From: JBAXQQ01 sp037131695 | GTDB lineage: Bacteria > Armatimonadota > Hebobacteria > CAIYQO01 | NCBI GenBank assembly: GCA_964638715.1 | Contig: CAZWZF010000011.1 | Coordinates: 1-64,000, forward strand | Length of the DNA: 64,000 nucleotides | Direction of reading: 5' to 3' | Shown here: in pieces, positions 9,188-18,555 of the stretch | How positions within the stretch are numbered: the first letter of the stretch is position 1 | Layout of the letters: each line of letters opens with the position of its first letter | The notes under the pieces: model-generated | Database searches by the model: none | What the model saw: only the letters and a program-made list of their open reading frames with translations | Told to the model about the DNA's origin: nothing | Made by a program: the position numbers and the translations under genes

Positions 9188-9286
9188 TTAATTTATTTTA
9201 TCCTGTCTTACATACTGTAGGCATTCTTAATTCAGGCATTCTTAATTCTTAATTTTGCATTTTAATTTTTTTAATTTTAATTCTCA

Positions 9287-11491
9287 TCACCCAATCACAT
9301 GGTTTGTCCGCAGAATTATATCATCCTGCAAAGTTTTATTGATATTAATAAAACGGTCAGAGTAGCCGGCTACCCGTACCATTAATGTTGGATATTCTTC
9401 GGGGTGTTCTTGAGCATCGCGAAGAGTTTCGGGGGATACGCAGTTAAATTGCAGCTGCATACCACCCATGTTGAAATAAGCAAGGGTAAGGTCGATGATG
9501 CGATCAAGGTCGGCGTCAGTATGAATACTGTTGGGGGTGATGGCGATATTTACCGCCAAACCGCCGGCGGCAAGAGTGTGATCGAAAGAAGTGACAGAGG
9601 CAAGCAGCGCGGTAGGGCCGGAGCGGTCGCTGCCAGCATCGCCACCCAGGGTGCCGGAGACGGCCTGTCCACTTAAGCGTCCATCAGGAGACGCTGCAGT
9701 AACTGAACCGCGGACGCCATGGGTTTGCCAGCCAAAAAATTGTGCGCCGTAGGATTTACCGTAACGATTGCGATGGCTTAATGTATGCTCGCATATCCGG
9801 TTATAAACTCTTACTGCCAGGTCATCTGCCTGCGGGTCGTCATTTCCATAACGCGGACAGGAGTTCTGCAAGGCAGAGCGCAGCGTTTCATCACCAGCAA
9901 AATTATTTCGGCATGCCCGGCTGATATCTGCCAGTGTCATCTGTTGTTTTTCGTATACCAGCGATTTAATTGCCAGCAGGGAATTAATGGCATTAACAAA
10001 TCCGACAAAGGTTGGGAAGGTCTGGCTGCATTGCGCACCGCCAAGAGTGGCGTGCCGTCCCGACTCAATGCTGCCGGTAATAAAAGCTGAACTGAGAAGC
10101 ACCGGGGTATTTTCGGGCATGCGGGAAAACCATACTTCAGTATCCTGCACCATCGTATCGATGCTGTAATCCATATAGGCTTCATAGGCATTCAAAAAAT
10201 CATCAAAGGTCGGATAATCGCCAATTAACCCATCCGGCGGCAGCACAGTGCGTCCCAGCCCGGTATTGGTGTCTGTAATTACTTCGGTGCCGCCATTCAG
10301 CATTATCTCAATCGGTTTCACCATGTTAAAATAGCCGTAACCGGATATTATGGATGAACGTCCGCACGAGGTTAATTCAACGCAATTGCAATTCGCGTAA
10401 TCCGCCGCTTCTTCCAGTGTCATTCCCGCGCGCTGTAAAGCGGCAATGGCGATGGGGTCGTTAAAAAATCCCGGATGCCCGGTTCCTGCGCGAACACAAT
10501 GCATACCACGCCGCAAGAACTCTCGCGGATGACCTGGAGTATATCGAAAACCGACTTCCGGGTTAGCGAGTTTCAGGTGTGCCACTGCATCTAAAATTAA
10601 GTAGCTTAAATCGTTGACGAATGGCGTTACTCCGTCCGCCAGGCACCCGCCTACCAAAATGCAATCAGAAAATGGCGTTAATTCCAGCAATTGGGCAATA
10701 AATAGTTGTACCCAGGCGGCGGCTTCGTCGCGGGTAATGCGGCCAGCGGCAATATCTGCTTCATAATATGGCGCCATGTAATAATCGAACCGTCCCACTG
10801 CTGAATCCATTTCGTGGGTGCGCGAACCGAAATGAAGCAGCATCATCGATTGAATTGCCTCAAAAAAGTTGCGCGCCGGTTTTGCCGGTACTTGCTCCAG
10901 TGCATCAATCATTCGCACCAATTCAAATTGCCGCTGCGGGTCAACTTCATTCGCCAATAATCGCTTTGCTTCCTCACGATAGCGTTGTCCGTAATTAGTA
11001 AATCCTTCCAGTGCAATTCGCGTGCCATGATAATATCCCTGTTGGTCAGGAGTTAACGGATTATTAGCAACTTCGTATTCATCGACCAATTTCAAAACGC
11101 CTTCAACCCCAAGTTCAATAAGGCGATGATAATTTAATGAAATGTGGTGCGAGTGCCCATGCAACCCGGGTTGGGTAGACATATATGCGTATGCGGCATC
11201 TATATCTGCCTGCTCTACGGGTACCACAATGCCATTAGCGGCGAAAATATGCAGCGGATCAATTTCCACCATTGCCAAATCAAGGATCCGCGCGGTAATC
11301 ATACCACCGCGGATAAACTTATCGGATTCATGAGAAGATTCGCGTATCGCCTGCGCTGTGATTATTGCTGACCGTCCACCTTGTCCCCACAGACCGCGTT
11401 TGCCTGATTCAATCTTAACAGCAAGCGCCGCCGCACGTTCGCATTTATCCGCAAACGCCGGAGCAAAATCTTTATCGCAGGTAGTAATCAT
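9287..11491 (-). CDS. glycyl radical enzyme 1 (GCVE-like, eliminase-type)
   Basis: 734 residues from the ATG at 11491, which has GGGGA 8 bases upstream; the upstream in-frame start at 11533 lacks this. Glycyl radical enzymes use a backbone glycyl radical and a thiyl Cys to start C-C, C-O or C-N cleavage anaerobically. The finger loop reads NCNCVELTSCGR with Cys370 followed by Val-Glu, as in the Cys-Glu pair of diol and choline eliminases. The second Cys at 368 is unusual. The C-terminal radical loop is RVAGYSDRF with Gly709. The N-terminal region has an FRGGMITARILD-type stretch. Its size and Cys-Glu loop argue against pyruvate formate-lyase. No activating radical-SAM enzyme is visible in the window. 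It lies last in the minus-strand block after a UroD-like gene. The substrate is unknown. Confidence 0.9.
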   Translation of the reverse strand: MITTCDKDFAPAFADKCERAAALAVKIESGKRGLWGQGGRSAIITAQAIRESSHESDKFIRGGMITARILDLAMVEIDPLHIFAANGIVVPVEQADIDAAYAYMSTQPGLHGHSHHISLNYHRLIELGVEGVLKLVDEYEVANNPLTPDQQGYYHGTRIALEGFTNYGQRYREEAKRLLANEVDPQRQFELVRMIDALEQVPAKPARNFFEAIQSMMLLHFGSRTHEMDSAVGRFDYYMAPYYEADIAAGRITRDEAAAWVQLFIAQLLELTPFSDCILVGGCLADGVTPFVNDLSYLILDAVAHLKLANPEVGFRYTPGHPREFLRRGMHCVRAGTGHPGFFNDPIAIAALQRAGMTLEEAADYANCNCVELTSCGRSSIISGYGYFNMVKPIEIMLNGGTEVITDTNTGLGRTVLPPDGLIGDYPTFDDFLNAYEAYMDYSIDTMVQDTEVWFSRMPENTPVLLSSAFITGSIESGRHATLGGAQCSQTFPTFVGFVNAINSLLAIKSLVYEKQQMTLADISRACRNNFAGDETLRSALQNSCPRYGNDDPQADDLAVRVYNRICEHTLSHRNRYGKSYGAQFFGWQTHGVRGSVTAASPDGRLSGQAVSGTLGGDAGSDRSGPTALLASVTSFDHTLAAGGLAVNIAITPNSIHTDADLDRIIDLTLAYFNMGGMQLQFNCVSPETLRDAQEHPEEYPTLMVRVAGYSDRFININKTLQDDIILRTNHVIG

Positions 11492-11594
11492 AATTGATTT
11501 CCCCAAACGGGTTGAACTATTGAAGTGTAGCACCGGCTTTCCTGCCGCGTCAAGACGTAGAATTACGAATTATGAAATAACGAAAATTTAAGTA

Positions 11595-11633
11595 GGGGTG
11601 GTTGGACTGCTAAGTAGTGCGCCATACCACCCC
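11595..11633 (-). other. hairpin in the leader of glycyl radical enzyme 1
   Basis: GGGGTGGT (11595-11602) and ACCACCCC (11626-11633) form an 8-bp perfect stem with a 23-nt loop. It lies in the 287-nt space between the UroD-like gene stop and the GRE1 start, followed by no clear T run in the direction of transcription. It could be an attenuator, an mRNA processing site or a repeat. Confidence 0.4.
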
Positions 11634-11778
11634 GTCCTTTAGCAAGCTCACCTTTATACTCATATTAGCAATGTAACTTTGATCCCAGATGGGGTCATTT
11701 TGTATATAAATATTAGCATTTTATAAAGATGTGTATAAAAGTAAGCCTTGGCAAGGAGAGGAGCTTTAATAAACACTT

Positions 11779-12858
11779 TCATTTTAATATAACTTCGGTT
11801 GTGGATGCTACTTTTTTCTTCTTTATTTCATTCACTGCCGCATACATCGCGGCAACATTTGCAATCGGTGTTTCGCTGTCCAGCGACCAGGCGCACAGCA
11901 TTGTTGACGGGGCGGGGGTACATTCTGCTGCCATATTGCGGGTGATTTCGGCGATTGTGTCCGCGGATTCGTTGCGCATTGACAGCGGGTCTACCAGCGG
12001 ATACATATTGACACCGGGTAAAGAGTTCACCGCCATGGCAAGGTCGGTTCCTGCTCCTAATTCGATAGAAGTTATGCCGGGAATAGTCGCGAAATCATTC
12101 AGCAGATGGGTTGACGGGCCGCATGAATGATAACCGGCGTTGGAAAATTGCGCGGCAATCGCCTGGTTTGCTGGCAGTACCACCTCGCGGTATTGTTCGG
12201 CGGATAGCATACTGGCGGAGCAGTCGCCCAAATATATTCGGTTTGCCGGCGGCGCGCCAATTTCTGCGCGGATGCGGTTGAATATCGCCTGGTAGATATC
12301 CCATATCTTGTTGAAAACTACCATTGCGCCATTCGGGTCGTCCGACATCAGGTAAAATATCTCTTCGCCAAATAGCTGGTGTGCCGTGGTATATGGCGCG
12401 TGGATATTCATCAAACCGCTTTTCACACCAAATATATCGGCGCGGTCGCCATAGAGTTTCACCATCTCGCGATATTGGTTGAGGATGGTATCGATGAACG
12501 GGTGGTTGGCGGCGGCGCGCGGGTCGATACGCTCTATTTCATCTACGGTATATTCACTCCAGGTATGTCCGCGGGTTTCCAGGGTGGCATCAACCGGACA
12601 TACTATGTCCGCCCCCTGTGTTGCTTTCAAAAGGTCAATCGGTTGGATGAAAAGATTGTGGGATGGCGCTGGATTTTTGCTGCCCACACCGACATGTCCC
12701 AATATTTCATACAAAAAGCCGCCTTCTGAAATTTCCACTTCAGCGCGATACCGCGGGTCAAAATAAAAAGTATCGCCATACTTCATACCAAGATGTTTAT
12801 GATAAAACGCCGGCATGAAGTTCAGGCTTATTGAGATGTTTTTGTTTGAAATAGTCAT
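11779..12858 (-). CDS. UroD-fold protein resembling methylcobamide:thiol methyltransferases (MtaA/MtbA type)
   Basis: 359 residues from the ATG at 12858. The longer frame to 12954 would overlap the upstream enzyme by 88 bases, whereas this start leaves an 8-base gap, suggesting coupling. It shows a UroD-type barrel with the segment AGYHSCGPSTHL. His244 and Cys246, with another Cys about 76 residues later in STMLCAWSLD (about 322), match the H-x-C-x(70-80)-C zinc pattern that binds the thiol in MtaA/MtbA. True heme-pathway UroD lacks this pattern. No corrinoid protein gene is near. Position between two glycyl radical enzymes is the striking feature; a role in moving a methyl group from a substrate or product of these enzymes is an inference. 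N-terminal residues 1-60 carry DTFYFDPRYRAEVE. Confidence 0.8.
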   Translation of the reverse strand: MTISNKNISISLNFMPAFYHKHLGMKYGDTFYFDPRYRAEVEISEGGFLYEILGHVGVGSKNPAPSHNLFIQPIDLLKATQGADIVCPVDATLETRGHTWSEYTVDEIERIDPRAAANHPFIDTILNQYREMVKLYGDRADIFGVKSGLMNIHAPYTTAHQLFGEEIFYLMSDDPNGAMVVFNKIWDIYQAIFNRIRAEIGAPPANRIYLGDCSASMLSAEQYREVVLPANQAIAAQFSNAGYHSCGPSTHLLNDFATIPGITSIELGAGTDLAMAVNSLPGVNMYPLVDPLSMRNESADTIAEITRNMAAECTPAPSTMLCAWSLDSETPIANVAAMYAAVNEIKKKKVASTTEVILK

Positions 12859-12866
12859 GCTATTGT

Positions 12867-14993
12867 TTATAGCTCCGTTCGCTCTATCAATTCCTGTTGT
12901 TCTTCTTTGGATAGCGCGATGAAATATTCGCTGAACCCATACATGCGGACGCAAAGATTACGGTATTCTTTCGGGTTTTTCTGCGCGGATAGCAACGTAT
13001 TTTTTGTAATGAATGTACAGCCCAAATGGATACCGCCAAGGATGAAATATGTTTTCAGCAATGCCGCAAGTTGTCCTGAAGAAATTTTTCCACCGAATTT
13101 TATATTTAAACCGCCCATTGTGGTGCGGTAATGCGGCAGTTTGGCGACACTTTTTAAAACAGCTGTGATTCCTTTTAAATCGGTGCCGTATGTTGGCGAC
13201 TGGTTTTCACTTACCGGTTCGCCAGCAATTCTGCCATCCGGGGTAGTTGGCAAATCACGTCCCCAGGCGTGATGAGAATCAAGAGAATAGAAAGCAGACA
13301 TCATTATGTGATTGGACGATAATTTAAGTGAATCGAGAATGTCGTGGATTATAATGCCAATTTCCTTCGCAATATTATCAACCTCGTCGATGTCGTTGCC
13401 ATATTTTGGTATATGTGCGCAAACTTCTTCATGAAGTTGTTCATCCCCAGCGAAATTTCTCTTCACAATATCCAGATATTCGTTTAAGTCATACTTTTTC
13501 TCGTCAAAGACCAGATGTTTAATTGCCATTAATGAGTTTGCCACGGTAGCAATTCCGCCAAAAAAATGTCCCTGTGGCCTATACCTGGTTCCCCCCGCCT
13601 GGTAACTCAATCCACGCTTAACACAGTCATTTAACAGCATGGATTCAAACCGGAATCCGGTATCAGTTACTTCCTGATTTAACAATTGTGCTTCGGCATC
13701 ATTAACCGACTTGGTTAAAAAATATCTCATGGAAATTTTGAAATTGTTAAGCAATTCAGCAAATGTTTTAATTTCAGATGTTGGTGTCATATTTGCAATC
13801 AATGATTCATGACATTCTGAGTTGAACGCGGTTAACATCCAACTTGTGACATTATGGTATTGGTATGACAACATCATGCCATCATCCATAAATCCGCCGA
13901 TATCTGCCCGGCAGCATCCAACCATGGTGTAATTTGCCGCGTCATCTTTTGCTACGCCGGATTTTAGCAGTGATGGTATAATAACATCATCGTTAAAAAA
14001 ATGAATTTGTGATTGTAAAATCTGTGTAGCTTCGGCTATCATTTTGAATATCTCATCATCATGATTAGAATCCAAACGAATTGATAATACCGGTTCGGGC
14101 AATTGGATATCTATTGCCGCTTCCAAAATCAACTGTGAAAGATCATTAAATGCGGATTTTCCATTTATATCGCGTCCACCCAAGATCAGGTATTGTTTTG
14201 ATGATACTGATGGTATTGGTTTGGCTTTATAATTAAACGCACTTGTCCCGGTTATTTCATTTGTCTTGATAAAAAAATGAGAAAACAGTTTTTTTGCATC
14301 TTCCCTGGTTAGCACGCCATTATCTATATCATGCTGATAATAAAGCAGCAGGTATTGGTCCATACGGCCAAACGCAAAATCACGCGCGCCAATATAGCAG
14401 CTGGTTATCATATGAATAATCCAAATAGATTGCAATGCTGAAAATAGGTCTGTCGCCGGATTATTGGGAATCTGCAGCAAGGTGTTGGCTGCCTTGGAAA
14501 ATCTTAATTTCGCATCATTGTCACAACTGTTTTCTGCATGTTTCTCTGCTTCCACGGCATATCTTTGCGCATAATCAGTAATTGCTTTTCTAAATCGTTC
14601 TGAATTTTCAGCAAATTCTCGCGCCTGGGTGGTACCGAGATTATCTGCCGTTATATGTGTTTCCTTTACTATCCCCGCCAGTCCTTTTGATAACAGGGTA
14701 GGCCAGTCTAAAGTCATGTGCCCATTTGTATAATATTTGGTATTGTGGAGTTCCTTATCTGGCAATACACCTTCAACGACACGGCCTAAAAAGAAATCAT
14801 CATCTTCAATTGGTGTGCTAACCTCGTTAAGTATAGTGACAAAAGTCTCTGTATATGAAGAGTTTTCTTGTACCATACGCCGTAAAATAGCTTCTCGTTC
14901 GATGAAACACGCGGAATTGTCACCGGAAAATATTTTATCTTTTAACCGTGAAAATTGCTCAAACTTATCTATGAAACAATCATTATTATACAT
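12867..14993 (-). CDS. glycyl radical enzyme 2 with atypical GCCR finger loop
   Basis: 708 residues from the ATG at 14993. The C-terminal radical loop is RMYGFSEYF with Gly686, placed 22 residues from the end as expected. The thiyl loop reads MVGCCRADIGG (Cys360-Cys361-Arg362). The first Cys aligns with that of GCVE enzymes, but the following Val-Glu is Cys-Arg. A vicinal Cys pair is otherwise known from pyruvate formate-lyase, whose surrounding sequence is different (SCCVSPM). The catalytic Glu of eliminases is therefore missing. The substrate is unknown. The stop is followed 8 bases later by the UroD-like start. About 76 bases upstream lies a secreted TPR-like gene on the same strand. The N-terminal half is normal for the superfamily in length, so this is not a degraded copy. 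Confidence 0.87.
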   Translation of the reverse strand: MYNNDCFIDKFEQFSRLKDKIFSGDNSACFIEREAILRRMVQENSSYTETFVTILNEVSTPIEDDDFFLGRVVEGVLPDKELHNTKYYTNGHMTLDWPTLLSKGLAGIVKETHITADNLGTTQAREFAENSERFRKAITDYAQRYAVEAEKHAENSCDNDAKLRFSKAANTLLQIPNNPATDLFSALQSIWIIHMITSCYIGARDFAFGRMDQYLLLYYQHDIDNGVLTREDAKKLFSHFFIKTNEITGTSAFNYKAKPIPSVSSKQYLILGGRDINGKSAFNDLSQLILEAAIDIQLPEPVLSIRLDSNHDDEIFKMIAEATQILQSQIHFFNDDVIIPSLLKSGVAKDDAANYTMVGCCRADIGGFMDDGMMLSYQYHNVTSWMLTAFNSECHESLIANMTPTSEIKTFAELLNNFKISMRYFLTKSVNDAEAQLLNQEVTDTGFRFESMLLNDCVKRGLSYQAGGTRYRPQGHFFGGIATVANSLMAIKHLVFDEKKYDLNEYLDIVKRNFAGDEQLHEEVCAHIPKYGNDIDEVDNIAKEIGIIIHDILDSLKLSSNHIMMSAFYSLDSHHAWGRDLPTTPDGRIAGEPVSENQSPTYGTDLKGITAVLKSVAKLPHYRTTMGGLNIKFGGKISSGQLAALLKTYFILGGIHLGCTFITKNTLLSAQKNPKEYRNLCVRMYGFSEYFIALSKEEQQELIERTEL

Positions 14994-15069
14994 TACTAAA
15001 ATATACCATATCGATAAGGTGAATTGAAATTAAAATTAAAATATAGTTTATTTTAATTTCAATTCAGCA

Positions 15070-17184
15070 TTATTCTAATTTCTTAATACCATTAAGAATA
15101 CGTGTTGCATAAGACTTCATATCATAGTCTTTACGAGTTCCTATATATTCAGATAGATATTTACAATCTGGTTCTACAATTTCTATCTTATTACCGGACT
15201 CAATGCAACGCTTCAATATATAAACAGTAAGATCTGTTAAGCCTGACATTAGTTCAGGATTCGTAGAAACTCGTAAAGATACTTGCATTCCTTCTCTAAT
15301 AAAACCCATCGCATAAAATGCAATTATATCGTTAGTAAATACCTTGCGAATCACTTCATCTAAAGTTTTATACTTTTTCATATCAACGGCACTTGGTGTT
15401 GGCGAAGGTCTATCAAATCTTATATTTCCTGGATAAGGATTGAGTGCTTTAGTATTAAATTCCACAACTGCTGCAAGTATTGCTAACTGATCAGTAATTT
15501 CTTTTTCTGGAGTATCTTTTGTGACTGTTGATAATTGCTTCTCGACATTATGTGCTATTATTATACCAACTGCTGTTAATCTTTCATCTGCTTTAGGAAT
15601 TATGGATATTTCATCTAATGCCTGTATTATCAATTCTTTCATTTCTCTGGGTTCAGGTGTCATATATTTACGCGGTTGATCAAAATCTGGTGTAGGAGTA
15701 CCATCGTATATTTTCCATCCACCCGGAGGAGGATCAATTTGATAATTAACAACTCTATATAATATTTCTGCTGATTTATCAGGTTCATCTGCCAATGCAT
15801 ATATTTTTGCTGATAAACATCTGTATGAAGGCATTTTCGTTTTACGCAACGATGTAGCAGGATCAATTTTTATTAATAAAGTTACCACTTCAGATAACTT
15901 CTTTTCCCATCCCTTTACAGAATTTAATGGACAAATATATTGTTCTCCAGGCCACTGATCAGCTCTTTTATCAGCTAACGCATCGTTAACATTTTGATAT
16001 ATTCTATAAAATATATCATTGACAAATATAGAAACAGATTTTTTGTCAATATTTTCTATTTTAGAAAATAATTCTTTATGTATTCTCATCGCTTGTTCAG
16101 GATTTGCATCAAATAATCCAATCCATGCCGTAACCCGCCTTTCAAATGGTATGTTTTCATTAATTACGATATTCAAATACTTCTGTGAAGCTTCGTTATA
16201 TTTCTTTAATACTAAAAATGCGTCACCAGCAATTAATGCATCTTCACTTACTTGAAACTTATTAATCTCATCTACCTGTTTTTTCTTTTGCAAGCGTTCT
16301 AAATTTTCCATTCGCATTGTTCGTCGTTTAAACTCAGAGATATTTACCATTGCTTGTTGATATACCATATCAGCAGCATTAGCCAGTCCCATGCCTGTTA
16401 ATAAGTTTATTGCTTCCTTTTGGATTGTTGCATCGTTAGGATTTTCCTTAGCAACTTGAATCGTCATTTGAATAGCGTCATCTTTCCTTCCGTTTTCATA
16501 AAGAGTTCTTGCTGTTTCTATTGTAATAACTTTTGTTTTTCCATTAAATAATAACGCATAATTAAAGCATTCTTTCGGTTCAATATTAGTATCTTTAGGT
16601 GGATTCAAATACAAATAAAGTGCAGCTTCCCCAAGCCAATTGCGTGTAGCTGCATCAATAACATTATTTAATAAAACCGTTTCCACAGGAACGCGCTTAT
16701 CTTTTGGAATACTTAATAACTTTATAAAACGAGATCTGGGATCTATTGGTACAAAAACACCAATTACATCAGATGCTAACTTGAATTCATGATCACTCAA
16801 TATATTGCTTGCTTTCGACATCGACATGGGTTCTGGTGATTTACCTATATACAAAATAGCAATATTTTTAGAATCATTCTTAACAAGTTGTTTTATCACT
16901 GACATATATCGTTCTGCATCAAAAGAAGGTTTCAACCATTTTGTAATATTATTACCAGCCTGTTCATCCCATAATTTGCTTTTTTCTAATGCCACTGCAA
17001 TAGCAGTTAATTCATCAAATTTTACAGATGGATCTTTTACTATTGATTCTACCATCGGTTTTGATTGTTGTAAGAACTCAACATATTTATGTTCTTTTAA
17101 CAAAAATAAATTATCATTCTGTTGTGCGTGTTGTGATGTCATAAGTAATATTAAAAACATCAAAAATAGTAAGATTTTATTCAT
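15070..17184 (-). CDS. secreted or periplasmic helical-repeat (TPR-like) protein
   Basis: 704 residues from the ATG at 17184; GGAG is 6 bases upstream, better than the GTG at 17190. A signal peptide is clear (MNKILLFLMFLILLMTSQHA, followed by QQNDN). The mature protein is helical; ARTLYENGRKDDAIQMTIQ with AKENPNDATIQKEAINLL looks like a tetratricopeptide unit, and similar A..LY/AL.L patterns recur. No catalytic motif is visible and I do not recognise the family. It lies between a UroD-like gene and glycyl radical enzyme 2 on the same strand, with gaps of 133 and 76 bases, so co-transcription is plausible. It is more AT-rich than the downstream enzyme genes. Confidence 0.65.
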   Translation of the reverse strand: MNKILLFLMFLILLMTSQHAQQNDNLFLLKEHKYVEFLQQSKPMVESIVKDPSVKFDELTAIAVALEKSKLWDEQAGNNITKWLKPSFDAERYMSVIKQLVKNDSKNIAILYIGKSPEPMSMSKASNILSDHEFKLASDVIGVFVPIDPRSRFIKLLSIPKDKRVPVETVLLNNVIDAATRNWLGEAALYLYLNPPKDTNIEPKECFNYALLFNGKTKVITIETARTLYENGRKDDAIQMTIQVAKENPNDATIQKEAINLLTGMGLANAADMVYQQAMVNISEFKRRTMRMENLERLQKKKQVDEINKFQVSEDALIAGDAFLVLKKYNEASQKYLNIVINENIPFERRVTAWIGLFDANPEQAMRIHKELFSKIENIDKKSVSIFVNDIFYRIYQNVNDALADKRADQWPGEQYICPLNSVKGWEKKLSEVVTLLIKIDPATSLRKTKMPSYRCLSAKIYALADEPDKSAEILYRVVNYQIDPPPGGWKIYDGTPTPDFDQPRKYMTPEPREMKELIIQALDEISIIPKADERLTAVGIIIAHNVEKQLSTVTKDTPEKEITDQLAILAAVVEFNTKALNPYPGNIRFDRPSPTPSAVDMKKYKTLDEVIRKVFTNDIIAFYAMGFIREGMQVSLRVSTNPELMSGLTDLTVYILKRCIESGNKIEIVEPDCKYLSEYIGTRKDYDMKSYATRILNGIKKLE

Positions 17185-17317
17185 TTTCACTCCGAATCTT
17201 TAACAAAATATGATACCACTAATTAGCAAGATTATTTTACCACAATTCAATAATTATATGATATGGTCGGGTAATTAAGTGTCTACTCATCTATATTTTA
17301 TTATTATCATCTGTTAC

Positions 17318-18256
17318 TTACTCCATTTTCTGTCCAGCACACCAATCTTTATACACCGACAGCATATATTCGTAATGCTCCAACGGCATGCCTGGGAAGA
17401 TGGTGTTGGAGGTGCCGAATATGTAACCGCCGCCTGGCGAGGCGTTGTTCAGGCAGTATAGTGCGGAATCGCGGATTGCCGACAACGGTCCGTCTTGCAG
17501 CAGGTTGCATTGAACGTTGCCCATCAGTGCCATCTTGCCGTGGCATCGGCGTTTTACCTCGGCGATATCCATTCCCGCCATCGGGTCGACAGACTGGAAA
17601 CAGGCTGCCCCCAGCGACAAGTAGTCATCCAGAATCGGCATGATATTGCCATCGGTATGGACAAAGGGAATGACCCCCAGCGACTTGATATGCTGTACCT
17701 GGCGGTGCAGGTAGGGGGTGATGAACTCGCTGAACTGGCGCGGGGAAATGAACGGACCGGCATTAAAGGCAACGTCATTAACCACGTGGATGAAATCTGC
17801 ACCGGCTTCCGCAAGGATATTAAAAGTCTCTAAAGCAACCAGCGTTTTGCGTTCCGCCTCTGTGTGAATAGCTTCCGGGTCATCTACCAGATCAACGGCG
17901 AATTGTTCCCAATCCTGCATTCCCTCGATGGACCAGATAGTTCCGCCGACAATGCTGCCGATGAGGATATCTTCGCCAAAAGTCGACTTTGCCGCCCGCA
18001 CTCCGTCGGGGTCGCTCCATGGGAAATATACCGCCAGCGCGTCCCAGCCGAAGCGCTCAACAATCTTTTCGTATATCGTCATACAACGGCAAATCAGTTT
18101 TTCTTTTTCTGCCACTGTACAACCGTGCCAGTCATTCCACTTGGGAAAACGCAAGCCGAAAGCCTCATATTCCAACTCAAACATCACTTCAAAATGCGGT
18201 GGCCGATCCGGCTGTTCAAACCGAAGCGTCTTCAACATGCGTTCTTTACCAGTCAT
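17318..18256 (-). CDS. UroD-family protein, short form with HTDG motif
   Basis: 312 residues from the ATG at 18256 (GGAG six bases upstream; the ATG at 18268 overlaps that site). Sequence starts MTGKERMLKTLRFEQPDRPP, the classic opening of UroD-like proteins found in metabolic clusters. The zinc-type HxC is replaced by VHTDGNIMPIL (His-Thr-Asp), and the terminal Cys is replaced by GTSNTIF. A thiol methyltransferase role like that of MtaA is therefore unlikely without other ligands. It is about 40 residues shorter than typical paralogs. It is the first gene of the minus-strand block that holds the glycyl radical enzymes. This is not heme-pathway UroD, since no porphyrin genes are near and several diverged paralogs occur. 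Confidence 0.8.
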   Translation of the reverse strand: MTGKERMLKTLRFEQPDRPPHFEVMFELEYEAFGLRFPKWNDWHGCTVAEKEKLICRCMTIYEKIVERFGWDALAVYFPWSDPDGVRAAKSTFGEDILIGSIVGGTIWSIEGMQDWEQFAVDLVDDPEAIHTEAERKTLVALETFNILAEAGADFIHVVNDVAFNAGPFISPRQFSEFITPYLHRQVQHIKSLGVIPFVHTDGNIMPILDDYLSLGAACFQSVDPMAGMDIAEVKRRCHGKMALMGNVQCNLLQDGPLSAIRDSALYCLNNASPGGGYIFGTSNTIFPGMPLEHYEYMLSVYKDWCAGQKME

Positions 18257-18459
18257 ATTTTTCTCCATGAATGAAACATTTAACTTTTAATTTTTGGATA
18301 GGATTAACAGGATTTATGGCTTCACCATTATATAATTCAGTTAATCATGTCACAAATGATTTTCTATAACTGTCTTGTTTGATAATTGTATTACAAAATT
18401 ATCATATCTTTGGATAAAATTATGACGTGTTATGTGGATTATTATGATATTTTTTTATG

Positions 18460-18548
18460 TTACACAGAAATGCAAAGAACATAGAGCTTCACGGAGTGAA
18501 TAAAAAACTCCTTGAGTCTCTGTGTCTCCTCTGTGCATCTCTGTGTAA
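18460..18548. repeat. palindromic intergenic repeat (ACACAGAGATGCA family)
   Basis: TTACACAGAAATGCA (18460-18474) pairs with TGCATCTCTGTGTAA (18534-18548), 14 of 15 bases. The right half, read on the minus strand, matches 59736-59779 over about 43 bases with few changes. A weaker relative with AACGCAAAGAGCACA lies near 35972. The remaining 18257-18459 is AT-rich and includes GGATTAACAGGATTTAT near 18301. Confidence 0.6.
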
Positions 18549-18555
18549 TAAAAAC

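Noticed and set aside
12859..12954. longer N-terminus for the UroD-like gene 11779
   Set aside because: It would overlap the coding region of GRE2 by 88 bases, and the ATG at 12858 gives a natural start.
9287..14993. pyruvate formate-lyase (pflB) and its activator
   Set aside because: The finger loops are NCVE and GCCR in unlike contexts and no radical-SAM gene is present.
11779..18256. heme-pathway uroporphyrinogen decarboxylase (hemE)
   Set aside because: There are several diverged paralogs, zinc-type HxC in one, and no heme genes nearby.
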